NCBI RefSeq assembly: GCF_018390605.1
Contig: NZ_JAHBGD010000017.1
Coordinates: 222,352 to 286,351, forward strand
DNA length: 64,000 nucleotides
Reading direction: 5' to 3'
Origin: Ancylobacter defluvii
GTDB taxonomy: Bacteria > Pseudomonadota > Alphaproteobacteria > Rhizobiales > Xanthobacteraceae
Part shown: in pieces, positions 19,290 to 27,717 of the stretch
Numbering within the stretch: position 1 is the first letter of the stretch
How the letters are laid out: every line of letters starts with the position of its first letter
Notes under the pieces: model-generated
Databases searched by the model: none
Seen by the model: the letters and a program-made list of their open reading frames with translations, nothing else
Told to the model about the DNA's origin: nothing
Program-made: the position numbers and the translations under genes

Positions 19290-19482
19290 TCGTCATTTGT
19301 GCTCCGGTGACGAGCCGGACCTGCCACGCCCCCGGCGGAGGGCGGTCATGCGGCGCGCCCGGCCACCCGGCGGCAGGGTCCGAAACAGGTCGGCATTGTC
19401 GGCGTGCCTCGCCTCGGCGCGTTCGGGCCGGCCAAGCAATCCCGCTTTGCGGCACGCATCGGGAAGCGGCAAGGATCGCGAC

Positions 19483-20082
19483 CTATGCCGCCGCCAGCCG
19501 TTGCAGATACGCCACCAGCCGCTCGCCGGCTGCCTCGGGAGGGCCGTCATTCACCAGCGTCAGCTCCGGCGCCCGGTCCAATGCCGGCTCGCGCTTCAGC
19601 CGCTGCACCACATCCTCCGCGCTCTCGCGGCCCCGCGCGGCGATGCGCGCCGCCAGCACCTGCGGCGGCGCGGTGATCAGCACGACCCGCACATCGGAAA
19701 AGCGCGCGCACGCCTCCCTCACAGCGGCCCGCGAGCCGTTCGCCACCACCGCTGCGGCACCCCGGATCGCTTCCGCGACCTCCGGTCCCAGCGCATAGGA
19801 CAGCCCGTTCGCCCGCCAGTGCAGCGGAAACTCGCCCGCCGCCGCCGCGCGCTGGAAGGTGGCCTCATCGACGCTCACATGGTCCTCGGTGGCGTCGACG
19901 GGTCGGGTGATGCGCCGGCGCGCGAAAGCAAGTCCCGACGACCCGGCGAGCCGCTCGCGGGCATAGCTCAGCAGTGTGTCCTTGCCGGCACCGGACGGGC
20001 CGACAACCAGCACCAGCGTGCCGGGTCCGATCCGGTCCACCTCATTGCGGGCCTTGCCGTCCGCTGCCGCACCGATACTCAC
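19483..20082 (-). CDS. phnN: Ribose 1,5-bisphosphate phosphokinase PhnN
   Basis: A 199-residue P-loop kinase that turns ribose 1,5-bisphosphate into PRPP, the last step of phosphonate carbon salvage. The Walker A is GPSGAGKDTLL (about 28-38), followed by RRRITRPVDATEDHVSV, which resembles guanylate-kinase-type lids, and the FPLHWRANGLSYAL segment typical of PhnN. It is the last gene of the phn operon, 52 bases after phnM. Confidence 0.93.
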   Translation of the reverse strand: MSIGAAADGKARNEVDRIGPGTLVLVVGPSGAGKDTLLSYARERLAGSSGLAFARRRITRPVDATEDHVSVDEATFQRAAAAGEFPLHWRANGLSYALGPEVAEAIRGAAAVVANGSRAAVREACARFSDVRVVLITAPPQVLAARIAARGRESAEDVVQRLKREPALDRAPELTLVNDGPPEAAGERLVAYLQRLAAA

Positions 20083-20134
20083 GTATCCGCCTCCCGCCTG
20101 CTCTCCGCCACCCGTCTTAAGACCGGGTCGCGCC

Positions 20135-21274
20135 TCACGCCACCCGCTCGCCCTCGCGCCAGACCGTGCGCACCACCGGCACCGGCCCGGCGCGCGAGAC
20201 GCGCAGCAGATCGGCCCGCAGCCCTTGCCGCAGCCGGCCGCGATCGCCCATCCCCGCCGCGTCGGCGGGATTGGCGCTCACCATCGCCACCGCCTGCGGC
20301 AGGCTGATGCCATCAACCAGACCCGGCAGCGCGAAGGCGGCGAGCAGCAGGCTGCCCGGCACATAGTCGGAGCTCATGATGTCGAGCACGCCGCGCCGCG
20401 CCAGATCCTCGGCGGCGACATTGCCGGTATGCGAGCCGCCGCGCACCACGTTCGGCGCCCCCATCAGCACCCTTATGCCGGCGGCGTGCGAGCCCTGCGC
20501 CGCCGCCACCGTGGTCGGGAACTCGGCGATGGCGACGCCATCCTCGATGGCCTCGCCCACATGCGCGTCGGAGGCATCGTCATGGCTTGCCAGCACGATG
20601 CCGCGCCGGTGCGCGATCGCCACCAGCCGCTCGCGATTGGCGCGGGCATGGCGCTCATGGGCGATCAGCCGGTCGGCGACGATCACGTCCATCTCCGCAT
20701 CGGTCATGCCGCTCTTCTTCTTGTAGTAGCTGCGGAAATGCTCCTCGGTGAGGAACTGCCGCTGCCCCGGCGTATGGTCCATCAGCGAGACCAGGCGCAC
20801 GTCGCAGGCCGCCATCAGCTTCTCGGCATCCTCCACCACCCCGTCGGCCGCCACCTCGCAGCGCAGATGCACATGGTGCTCGGCGCGCAAAAGGCCGGCC
20901 TTCGCCGCCTGATCGATGGTGGAGGCGAGCAGCGACGCGTCGCCGTCCATGCCGACCGCCTTCTTGTCCGGCCACACGCGCAGCGAATCGAACACCGTGG
21001 TGATGCCGGAGCTGGCGATCTGCGCGTCATAGGCGGTGACCGCGGCAAAGGCGTTCCACATCACTCGCGGGCGCGGATAGAGATGGCCTTCCACGTGATC
21101 CGTGTGCAGCTCGACGAAGCCGGGCAGCAGATAGTCGCCCTCGAAATCGATGGCGCCCGCCGGGGCGCTGCCCTCGCCGATCTCGGCGATCAGCCCGTCG
21201 CGGATGACGAGATGGCCACGCCGCACCTCGTCCTCCAGCACCAGCATGGCGTTAGCCAGGATCGTCTCGCTCAT
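20135..21274 (-). CDS. phnM: Ribose 1-methylphosphonate 5-triphosphate diphosphohydrolase PhnM
   Basis: A 379-residue amidohydrolase-fold enzyme that removes pyrophosphate from the alkylphosphonate ribose triphosphate made by the PhnGHIL complex. The metal-binding HxD is in GFVELHTDHVEGH (about 50-62), and further motifs are HLRCEV, HDDASDAHV and MSSDYVPGSLL. GAGGACAAG precedes the ATG at 21274 at good spacing; the longer in-frame ORF to 21880 is antisense-type shadow of phnL. Confidence 0.95.
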   Translation of the reverse strand: MSETILANAMLVLEDEVRRGHLVIRDGLIAEIGEGSAPAGAIDFEGDYLLPGFVELHTDHVEGHLYPRPRVMWNAFAAVTAYDAQIASSGITTVFDSLRVWPDKKAVGMDGDASLLASTIDQAAKAGLLRAEHHVHLRCEVAADGVVEDAEKLMAACDVRLVSLMDHTPGQRQFLTEEHFRSYYKKKSGMTDAEMDVIVADRLIAHERHARANRERLVAIAHRRGIVLASHDDASDAHVGEAIEDGVAIAEFPTTVAAAQGSHAAGIRVLMGAPNVVRGGSHTGNVAAEDLARRGVLDIMSSDYVPGSLLLAAFALPGLVDGISLPQAVAMVSANPADAAGMGDRGRLRQGLRADLLRVSRAGPVPVVRTVWREGERVA

Positions 21275-21294
21275 CTTGTCCTCACGCGGCACGC

Positions 21295-22155
21295 TCACGC
21301 CGCTCTCGCAAAATCCGTCACGTCGATCACCCGGTCGCACACCGCCTCGCGGACCTCGGCATCGTGGAAGATGCCGAGAATGGCGACGCCGGCCTGCTTC
21401 TTCTCCTCGATCAGCCCGATCACCACCTGCCGGTTGGCGGCGTCGAGCGAGGCGGTCGGCTCGTCCATCAACAGCAGCGGGCGATGGGCGATCAGCCCGC
21501 GGGCGATGTTCACCCTTTGCTGCTCGCCGCCGGAAAATGTGGCCGGCGGCAGGCTCCACAGCCGCTCCGGCAGGTTCAGCCGCGCCAGCAGCGCGCCCGC
21601 CGTCGCCAGCGCCTCCTCGCGCGACACCCCGTCGCCGACCAGCGGCTCGGCCACCACGTCGAGCGCCGAGACGCGCGGGATCACCCGCAGGAACTGGCTG
21701 ACATAGCCCATGGTGGTGGCGCGCAGCTTCATCAGCCGGCGCGGCGCGGTGCTGGCGACATCGACCACCTCGCCGCCGTCGCGCACCCTTATATGGCCGG
21801 CATCGATGCGGTAATTGCCATAGACCATCTTGAGCAGCGAGCTCTTGCCGGCGCCGGAAGGCCCGCCCAGCGCCACGCATTCGCCGGGATACAGATCGAA
21901 GCCGGCGCCGGACACCACCGGCAATCGAGCCCCCTCGCGCAGATGCAGGACGAAGGTCTTGGCGACGCCGGCGACGTCGAGGATGGGACCTCGCGTTTCC
22001 GCGCCCTCCCCCCTCACCCGGCCCTGCGGGCCGACCTCGCCCCCGCGGGGAGAGGTAAGCGGCATGGCATTGTCAGGAGCATCAGAAACCGAATGTGCAC
22101 CGGATTCCCTCTCCCCGTGGGGGAGAGGGTTAGGGTGAGGGGCTTTATCGGCCAT
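21295..22155 (-). CDS. phnL: C-P lyase ABC-type protein PhnL with repeat-derived N-terminal extension
   Basis: About 286 residues. The conserved part begins near residue 57 (ILDVAGVAKTF) and has Walker A GPSGAGKSS, signature FSGGEQQRVNIARGL and Walker B LLLMDEPTASLD, as in PhnL, the nucleotide-binding partner of the C-P lyase core. The first ~55 residues (HPNPLPHGERE and on) are encoded by palindromic element copies C and D and have no counterpart in usual PhnL proteins of about 230 residues. Three in-frame ATGs (22167, 22161, 22155) follow the phnK stop; GGAG suits 22155. The functional start could instead lie downstream of the repeats. Confidence 0.9.
   Translation of the reverse strand: MADKAPHPNPLPHGERESGAHSVSDAPDNAMPLTSPRGGEVGPQGRVRGEGAETRGPILDVAGVAKTFVLHLREGARLPVVSGAGFDLYPGECVALGGPSGAGKSSLLKMVYGNYRIDAGHIRVRDGGEVVDVASTAPRRLMKLRATTMGYVSQFLRVIPRVSALDVVAEPLVGDGVSREEALATAGALLARLNLPERLWSLPPATFSGGEQQRVNIARGLIAHRPLLLMDEPTASLDAANRQVVIGLIEEKKQAGVAILGIFHDAEVREAVCDRVIDVTDFARAA
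22035..22055. repeat. Palindromic element, copy C (within phnL)
   Basis: CCTCGCCCC (22035-22043), CGC, then GGGGAGAGG (22047-22055): the same element as copies A and B with one mismatch. It is paired with copy D 50 bases away in the opposite orientation and sits inside the reading frame of the PhnL N-terminus. Confidence 0.8.
22107..22129. repeat. Palindromic element, copy D (within phnL)
   Basis: CCCTCTCCCC (22107-22116), GTG, GGGGAGAGGG (22120-22129), identical to copy A. On the coding strand of phnL it is read as PLPHGERE. Confidence 0.88.
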
Positions 22156-22172
22156 GTTCATCTCCATCCCCC

Positions 22173-22979
22173 TCACGCCGCCAGCACCGAGGAGACCAGC
22201 AGCTGCGTATAGGGCTCGCGCGGGTCGTCGAGCACCTGGTCGGTCAGCCCGGTCTCGATCACCCGTCCGTGCCGCATCACCACCATGCGGTGCGACAGCA
22301 GCCGCGCCACCGCGAGATCGTGGGTCACGATCACCACCGCCAGCCCCATCTCGCTGACCAGCCCGCGAATGAGGTCGAGCAGCCGCGCCTGCACCGAGAC
22401 GTCGAGCCCGCCGGTCGGCTCGTCCATGAAGACCAGGCGGGGTTTAGTCACCAGATTGCGGGCGATCTGCAAGCGCTGGCGCATGCCGCCCGAGAAGCTG
22501 CGCGGGTCGTCGTCGATACGATCGGCGGCGATCTCGACCCGCCCGAGCCAGTCGGTCGCCTCCCGGCGGATGTTGCCATAGTGCCGCCAGCCGACCGCCA
22601 TCAGCCGCTCGCCGACATTGCCGCCGGCCGAGACCGCCATGCGCAGCCCGTCGGCCGGATTCTGCCGTATGAGCCCCCAGTCGGTGCGCATCAGCAGCCG
22701 GCGCTCGGCGGCGCCGAGGCTGGCGAGATCGCGCAGCACCCCGTCGCGCATGCGATAGCTCACCCGCCCGGCGCTCGCCGCCAGCTCGGTGGAGAGCAGC
22801 CCGAGCAGCGTCGATTTGCCGGAGCCGGATTCCCCCACCACCGCCAGCACCTCGCCGGGATAGATGTCGAGCGAGACATCGCGGCAGCCGATGCGGGCGC
22901 CGTAATTCTTCGACAGCCCCTCGGAGACGAGGAGCGGCGCGTCGGCGGCGGCAAGCGCCTGATTGGCTTGGTCGGTCAT
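22173..22979 (-). CDS. phnK: C-P lyase ABC-type ATPase PhnK
   Basis: A 268-residue protein. Walker A GESGSGKST, signature FSGGMRQRLQIARNL and Walker B LVFMDEPTGGLD are all intact. PhnK binds the PhnJ subunits of the C-P lyase complex rather than a transporter. Its ATG overlaps the phnJ stop by 4 bases, and its own stop is within a few bases of the phnL start. Length is normal for the family (about 250-270). Confidence 0.95.
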   Translation of the reverse strand: MTDQANQALAAADAPLLVSEGLSKNYGARIGCRDVSLDIYPGEVLAVVGESGSGKSTLLGLLSTELAASAGRVSYRMRDGVLRDLASLGAAERRLLMRTDWGLIRQNPADGLRMAVSAGGNVGERLMAVGWRHYGNIRREATDWLGRVEIAADRIDDDPRSFSGGMRQRLQIARNLVTKPRLVFMDEPTGGLDVSVQARLLDLIRGLVSEMGLAVVIVTHDLAVARLLSHRMVVMRHGRVIETGLTDQVLDDPREPYTQLLVSSVLAA

Positions 22980-24010
22980 GATGCGATCTCCGCGCCGAAA
23001 GGCCCTTCACCCGCCCCTTCCGGGGCCCCCCTCGCCGTCAGGGTGAGGGAAGGAGCATCCCCCTGCTCCCTCTCCCCGTGGGGGAGAGGGGTGGGGTGAG
23101 GTAGGACCGCGCCGCCGGACGAGGACACCGGCGCCGCCATCTCCCCCCGATGCCCTTCCGCCTGCCGCGCGTTGCAATAATCGGTGTCCGAGCAGACGAA
23201 CATCCGCCCGCCCCTGTCGTCGAGGATCACCTCGTCGAGATAGACCCCGGTCGCCGCGCACAAGGCGCAGGGCTTGGCGAAGCGCTGCACCTTGAACGGG
23301 TGGTCCTCGAAATCCAGCGAGCGCACCGTGGTGTAGGGCGGAATGGCATAGATGCGCTTCTCGCGCCCGGCACCGAACAGCTGCAAGGCCGGGCAGTCAT
23401 CCATCTTCGGGTTGTCGAATTTCGGGATCGGCGAGGGGTCCATCACATAGCGCCCCGCCACCTCCACCGGATAGGCATAGGTGGTGGCGATATGGCCGTG
23501 CCGGGCGATGTCCTCGTAGAGCTTCACATGCATGAGGCCATATTCCTCCAGCGCATGCAGCTGCCGCGTCTCGGTCTCGCGCGGCTCCAGGAAGCGCAGC
23601 GGCTCGGGAATCGGCACCTGATAGACCAGGATCTGGTTCTCGCTCAGCTTCGTCTCCGGGATGCGGTGCCGTGTCTGGATCAGCGTCGCCTCGGTGGTCG
23701 CGGTCGTGGTCGCCACCCCGGCGGTCTTCTCGAAGAAGCCACGGATCGCCACCGCATTGGTGGTGTCGTCCGCCCCCTGGTCGATCACCTTGAGCACGTC
23801 GTCGGGCCCCAGCACGGCGGCGGTCACCTGCACGCCGCCGGTGCCCCAGCCATAGGGCATCGGCATTTCCCGCGCCGCGAACGGCACCTGATAGCCGGGA
23901 ATAGCGATCGCCTTCAGGATCGCCCGGCGGATCATCCTTTTGGTCTGCTCGTCGAGATAGGCGAAATTGTAGCTGATGGCCGGCATCTCGCCGGTGTGCT
24001 GCGACGTCAT
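22976..24010 (-). CDS. phnJ: C-P lyase catalytic subunit PhnJ with repeat-derived C-terminal tail
   Basis: A 344-residue radical-SAM enzyme that cleaves the C-P bond of ribose-1-phosphonate. Cys248, 251, 273 and 279 match E. coli Cys241, 244, 266 and 272 with the same spacing, and Gly39 matches catalytic Gly32. E. coli PhnJ is about 281 residues; here ~50 extra C-terminal residues (from about 295, including HPTPLPHGERE) are encoded by palindromic element copy E. The start overlaps the phnI stop by 4 bases. Catalytic residues all precede the tail, so activity is expected. Confidence 0.96.
   Translation of the reverse strand: MTSQHTGEMPAISYNFAYLDEQTKRMIRRAILKAIAIPGYQVPFAAREMPMPYGWGTGGVQVTAAVLGPDDVLKVIDQGADDTTNAVAIRGFFEKTAGVATTTATTEATLIQTRHRIPETKLSENQILVYQVPIPEPLRFLEPRETETRQLHALEEYGLMHVKLYEDIARHGHIATTYAYPVEVAGRYVMDPSPIPKFDNPKMDDCPALQLFGAGREKRIYAIPPYTTVRSLDFEDHPFKVQRFAKPCALCAATGVYLDEVILDDRGGRMFVCSDTDYCNARQAEGHRGEMAAPVSSSGGAVLPHPTPLPHGEREQGDAPSLTLTARGAPEGAGEGPFGAEIAS
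23068..23090. repeat. Palindromic element, copy E (within phnJ 3' end)
   Basis: CCCTCTCCCC (23068-23077), GTG, GGGGAGAGGG (23081-23090). The full insert-like segment spans about 22985-23110 and includes further GGGTGAGG/CCCTCACC-type arms. It is read in phnJ as the same PLPHGERE peptide seen in PhnL. Confidence 0.85.
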
Positions 24011-25137
24011 TCCGCCGCCTCCTTCATTTCGTCCGCAGGCGATTTTTCCGAAGCTTCCCGCCGCATGCGCCGCACCAGATCCAGCTCCGCCTGGAAGTCG
24101 ACGTAATGCGGCAGCTTCAGATGCTCGACGAAGCCGGTCGCCTGCACGTTGTCGCAATGGGAGAGCACGAATTCCTCGTCCTGCGCCGGCGCGCCCGGCT
24201 CCTCTCCGAGCTCGGCCCAGCGCAGCGCCCGCTCGACCAGCGCCATCGACATCGCCTTGCGCTCGCACTGCCCGAAGACGAGGCCGTAGCCGCGGGTGAA
24301 TTGCGGCGGCTGCTCGGCGCTGCCCTTGAACTGGTTCACCATCTGGCACTCGGTGATCTGCACGTCGCCGATGGAAACCGCGAACCCCAGCTCCGGCACG
24401 TCGATCACCACCTCGACATCGCCGAAGCGGATCTCGCCGACAAAGGGGTGCGAGCGGGCATAGCCGCGCTGGGTGGAATAGCCGAGCGCCAGCAGGTAGC
24501 CCTCGTCGCCGCGCGCCAGGGTCTGGAGCCGGGTGGCGCGGTCGACCGGGAAGCTCACCGGCGCGCGGGTGATGTCGAAAGGCTCGGCTCCGTCCTCGTC
24601 GGGCGAGGCCTCGATCAGCCCCTCGGCGCCGATCAGATCGGTCACGCGCGGCATTTTTTCCGCCGGATCGGCCTCACCGGACATCGCCGGCACCGGATCT
24701 GCCTGATCATACACCTCACCATACGCATCGGGCGCCGCCAGCGAGGTATCCAGTAACCTATGAGTATAGTCGAAGGTGGGGCCGAGCAGCTGCCCGCCCG
24801 GCAGGTCCTTGAAGGTCGCCGACACCCGCCGGCGCACCAGCATCTCACCGGTATCCAGCGGCCGGGAATTGCCGAAGCGCGGCAGCGTGGTGCGGAAGGC
24901 GCGGATGAGGAAGATCGCCTCGATCAGGTCGCCGCGCGCCTGCTTGATCGCCAGCGCCGCCAGATTGGTGTCGTAGAGCGAGCCTTCCGCCATCACCCGA
25001 TCAACCGCCAGCGAGAGCTGCCCGGCGATCTGCTCCAGCGTGATCGAGGGAAGATTCTCGTTTCCGCGCCGTCGCTTAGCTAGCAGCTTGTGCGCGTTGC
25101 GGATGGCCTTTTCGCCGCCCTTTGCCGCCACATACAT
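24007..25137 (-). CDS. phnI: C-P lyase subunit PhnI
   Basis: A 376-residue core subunit. In the PhnGHIJ complex PhnI, with PhnG, H and L, transfers the phosphonate to ribose by displacing adenine from ATP. The start MYVAAKGGEKAI and the segments GYSTQRGYARSHPFVGEIR, ITECQMVNQFKG and LPHYVDFQAELDLVRRMR are classic for the family, and the length is close to normal (about 355-370). It ends 4 bases inside phnJ. Confidence 0.96.
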   Translation of the reverse strand: MYVAAKGGEKAIRNAHKLLAKRRRGNENLPSITLEQIAGQLSLAVDRVMAEGSLYDTNLAALAIKQARGDLIEAIFLIRAFRTTLPRFGNSRPLDTGEMLVRRRVSATFKDLPGGQLLGPTFDYTHRLLDTSLAAPDAYGEVYDQADPVPAMSGEADPAEKMPRVTDLIGAEGLIEASPDEDGAEPFDITRAPVSFPVDRATRLQTLARGDEGYLLALGYSTQRGYARSHPFVGEIRFGDVEVVIDVPELGFAVSIGDVQITECQMVNQFKGSAEQPPQFTRGYGLVFGQCERKAMSMALVERALRWAELGEEPGAPAQDEEFVLSHCDNVQATGFVEHLKLPHYVDFQAELDLVRRMRREASEKSPADEMKEAAE

Positions 25138-25140
25138 GCT

Positions 25141-25737
25141 TCAGCCCTCCTTCACCGCGACCGAGCGCGGCAGCCCGGCGACCTGTCCGGCACCCGCCAG
25201 CAACAGGTCGATGCCACGCGGGAACAGCGTTCGGTTCGCCGCCATCCGCGCCGCGAAATGCTCCGGCAACGGTGCGGCACCGAAGCCGAGGCGCCCCTTG
25301 ATCCCCGGCCCTTCCAGCGTGAAGCCGTGATCGACGAAGCTCGCGACCTGCAGAATCAGCGTGACCGAAGCGTCGGGAAACTCGGGAATTCCCTGCGAAA
25401 ACTCGGAAAACTCAAGCATGTTCAATGGATTGGAAATGAAGGCAAAGCGCGCTTGGCCCGGCTCGGCGACGATCGGCGCCCCGGTGTGAAAGCGCAGGAA
25501 GTCGCCGACCGCCCGTTCCGCCGCCAGCGCCGCGTCGAGAAAGACCGGCGTCTCATAGTCGCAAAGCGCCAGCGCCAACGCCGCCGCCTCCGGGGAAAGC
25601 GGTGCCGGGGGGATGAGATCCGTCGCCAGTTCCTGCGGCCGGCCGGGGCGCGACAGCGCCCACATGGCAGCGCGGAACACCCCCTGCGCCGCGAAGACCG
25701 GATCGACGAAGCCCCGCGCAAGTTCTTGTGTCTGCAA
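25141..25737 (-). CDS. phnH: C-P lyase subunit PhnH, TTG start
   Basis: A 198-residue PLP-transferase-like subunit of the C-P lyase core. Family segments GFVDPVFAAQGVFRAAMWALSRPG and GPGIKGRLGF are present. No ATG or GTG is available near the family start; TTG at 25737 is chosen because GGAGGA ends six bases upstream, overlapping the phnG stop. A longer in-frame reading into phnG is a low-complexity shadow. The gene lies 3 bases upstream of phnI. Confidence 0.93.
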   Translation of the reverse strand: MQTQELARGFVDPVFAAQGVFRAAMWALSRPGRPQELATDLIPPAPLSPEAAALALALCDYETPVFLDAALAAERAVGDFLRFHTGAPIVAEPGQARFAFISNPLNMLEFSEFSQGIPEFPDASVTLILQVASFVDHGFTLEGPGIKGRLGFGAAPLPEHFAARMAANRTLFPRGIDLLLAGAGQVAGLPRSVAVKEG

Positions 25738-25739
25738 GA

Positions 25740-26213
25740 TTAATCCTCCCCGCGCATCAGGGTGAAGAAGTCGACCTTGGTGGCCGCCGTCTCGGCCCGC
25801 ACCTCGCCCGCCTCGGCGGCAAGCCGCGCCCGCACCGGCGCAAGCGCCGCCTCCACCGCCGCCCGCCGGGCCTCGTCCTGCCACAGCGCATCGATCAGCG
25901 CCCCATGCCGGGCCGCGGCGATGTCGCGGCCGAGCCGGTAGCCGAAACCCGTCGCCCCGCCCTCGATGCGGATGGCGGCGCGGCTGACCGTCGCCTCGCC
26001 GAGATTGAATGGCGCGCCATCGCCGCCCGTGCGGCCACGCAGCATCACCAGCCCGACCTCCGCCGGCCGCAGCTCGCTGGCCGCCGGCAGGGGGGAAAGG
26101 CGCCCGAGCATCGATTCCAGCTCGTCGCGCCGGGCGCGGGCGAGTGTTGCAAGCGCGGCTTGCCGTGCCGGCATCTCATTGTCAAAGCTATCTTTTTTGG
26201 AATTCTGCGGCAT
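25740..26213 (-). CDS. phnG: C-P lyase subunit PhnG
   Basis: A 157-residue subunit, first gene of the operon. The segments RPAEVGLVMLRGRTGGDGAPFNLGEATVSRAAIR and GFGYRLGRDIAAARHGALIDAL are family signatures. It pairs with PhnI in the heterooctameric core. The start MPQNSKK is preferred over an upstream in-frame codon at 26234. The first codons are AT-rich compared with the rest. Confidence 0.95.
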   Translation of the reverse strand: MPQNSKKDSFDNEMPARQAALATLARARRDELESMLGRLSPLPAASELRPAEVGLVMLRGRTGGDGAPFNLGEATVSRAAIRIEGGATGFGYRLGRDIAAARHGALIDALWQDEARRAAVEAALAPVRARLAAEAGEVRAETAATKVDFFTLMRGED

Positions 26214-26242
26214 CGGTTCTATCCGGCCTCGCATGCGGTCTT

Positions 26243-26257
26243 GTGGTTTACAACCAC
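26243..26257. promoter_or_regulatory. Inverted repeat in the phnG-phnF intergenic region (upstream copy)
   Basis: GTGGTT (26243-26248), TAC, AACCAC (26252-26257): a perfect 6-bp inverted repeat 29 bases before the phnG start. Its TTTACA also fits the -35 of a phnF promoter (TTTACA, 17 bases, TATTAA at 26270). Confidence 0.55.
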
Positions 26258-26263
26258 GCCGAC

Positions 26264-26285
26264 TTTGTATATTAATCTATACAAA
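26264..26285. promoter_or_regulatory. Candidate PhnF operator
   Basis: TTTGTATA (26264-26271), spacer TTAATC, TATACAAA (26278-26285): a perfect 8-bp inverted repeat midway between divergent phnG and phnF, overlying the likely phnF -10. GntR/HutC-type PhnF repressors bind inverted repeats in exactly this position. Confidence 0.7.
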
Positions 26286-26320
26286 CGCGCAATAGCCGTT
26301 CACGACGGAACACGCCCTTG

Positions 26321-27097
26321 ATGACCGATGCCGACGACACGCCAATGACGCCGCCCACCGAAGAGGCCCCCTCCTCCGACGTCGCCCGTGGCAGCGGTGT
26401 CGCGCTCTGGAAGCAGATCGCCGAGCGCATCGAGGCGGATATCGCCGAGGGCCGATTGAAGCCGGGCGCCCGGCTTCCCACCGAGGCGGAACTGGCGGAG
26501 CGCTTCGGCGTCAACCGCCATACCTTGCGCCGGGCGCTCGCAACCCTGACCGATCAAGGGTTTATCGAGGCCACCCCCGGTCGCGGCACCTTCGTGAAGG
26601 AGCCGCCGCTGCGTTATCCGATCACGCCGCGCACGCGTTTCTCCGAGATCGTATCCGGCGAGGGCCGCGCTCCCGGCGGACGGGTGATCGGCTCCCGCAT
26701 CGAAGCCGCCGACGCCGACATCGCGGCCGCCCTGAAAGTGCCGCCAGGCACCGAGGTGCTGCGGCTCGACATGCTTCGCGAAGCCGACAGCGTTCCACTA
26801 ACCATCGGCACGCATTGGTATATTGCCGATCGCTGCCGCGACCTCGACTTCATCGCCGCAGCCACCGGCTCGGTCACTCGGGCCCTGGAGGCGCTGGGCC
26901 TCGGCGACTACCGGCGGCTGGAAACCCGCATCACCGCCCGCCTCGCCGACGAGGAGGAGCGCGAGCTGCTCGCCCTTCCTCCCGGCCGCGCGGTGATGGT
27001 GGTGGAAAGCATCAATGGCGATCCCAAGCGCCAGCCGATCCAGTTTACCCGTGCCCGCTTTTCCGCCGATCGTGTACAGCTCGTCGTGAAGAACTGA
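26321..27097 (+). CDS. phnF: Phosphonate-operon regulator PhnF (GntR/HutC)
   Basis: A 258-residue protein. The N-terminal winged helix covers about residues 25-90 (LWKQIAERIEADIAEGRLKPG, then LAERFGVNRHTLRRAL) and the C-terminal UTRA ligand domain about 105-255. It is transcribed away from phnG across 107 bases containing two inverted repeats, the usual layout for an autoregulating repressor that responds to phosphate or phosphonate state. Confidence 0.93.
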   Translation: MTDADDTPMTPPTEEAPSSDVARGSGVALWKQIAERIEADIAEGRLKPGARLPTEAELAERFGVNRHTLRRALATLTDQGFIEATPGRGTFVKEPPLRYPITPRTRFSEIVSGEGRAPGGRVIGSRIEAADADIAAALKVPPGTEVLRLDMLREADSVPLTIGTHWYIADRCRDLDFIAAATGSVTRALEALGLGDYRRLETRITARLADEEERELLALPPGRAVMVVESINGDPKRQPIQFTRARFSADRVQLVVKN

Positions 27098-27108
27098 GGA
27101 GACCGGAA

Positions 27109-27717
27109 ATGGCCCGCATCACCAGCCTCGAAGCACTGCGCGCCCATTATGGCGAGGCACGCGAGCGCAGCCGGCGCAAGGTGCTGCCAGCGCTCGACGT
27201 TCACTGCCAGCGCCTCATCTCGCTCTCGCCACTGGTGATGCTGGGCAGCTTCGGCGCCGACGGCCGCGCCGACGTCACCCCGCGCGGCGACGCCCCCGGC
27301 TTCATCGCGGTGGAGGACGCAGCGACGCTGCTCATCCCCGATCGCCCGGGCAACAACCGCCTGGATACGCTCACGAATCTCATCGCCAATCCGGCCATCG
27401 GCCTGCTGTTCCTGGTGCCCGGCATCGATGAGACGTTGCGAGTGAACGGCCGCGCCGAGATCCACGACGATACCGATCTGCGCGCCCGTTTCGAGGTCGA
27501 CGGGCGCCAGCCGGCCACCGTGCTGCGGGTCACCGTCGAGGAAGCCTATCTGCATTGCGCCAAGGCCTTCATGCGCTCACATGCCTGGGACCCGGCGCAT
27601 TTCGTCTCCCGCGACAGTCTGCCGAGCATGGGCGAGATGCTGCGCGACCAACTCAGCCTCGCCACCGCCGAAACCCAGGCCGAGATGTTGCAGCGTTACC
27701 GCGAGACGCTCTACTGA
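27109..27717 (+). CDS. FMN-dependent PPOX-type (pyridoxamine-phosphate-oxidase-like) protein
   Basis: A 202-residue protein of the MSMEG_1061-like family. Diagnostic parts are LGSFGADGRADVTPRGDAPGF, RPGNNRLDTLTNLIANPAIGLLFLVPG and CAKAFMRSHAWDP. The split-barrel fold binds FMN or F420; the substrate is unknown. It starts 11 bases after phnF with GAGGAG upstream, so it is co-transcribed and may belong to phosphonate use, but that is only context. Confidence 0.87.
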   Translation: MARITSLEALRAHYGEARERSRRKVLPALDVHCQRLISLSPLVMLGSFGADGRADVTPRGDAPGFIAVEDAATLLIPDRPGNNRLDTLTNLIANPAIGLLFLVPGIDETLRVNGRAEIHDDTDLRARFEVDGRQPATVLRVTVEEAYLHCAKAFMRSHAWDPAHFVSRDSLPSMGEMLRDQLSLATAETQAEMLQRYRETLY

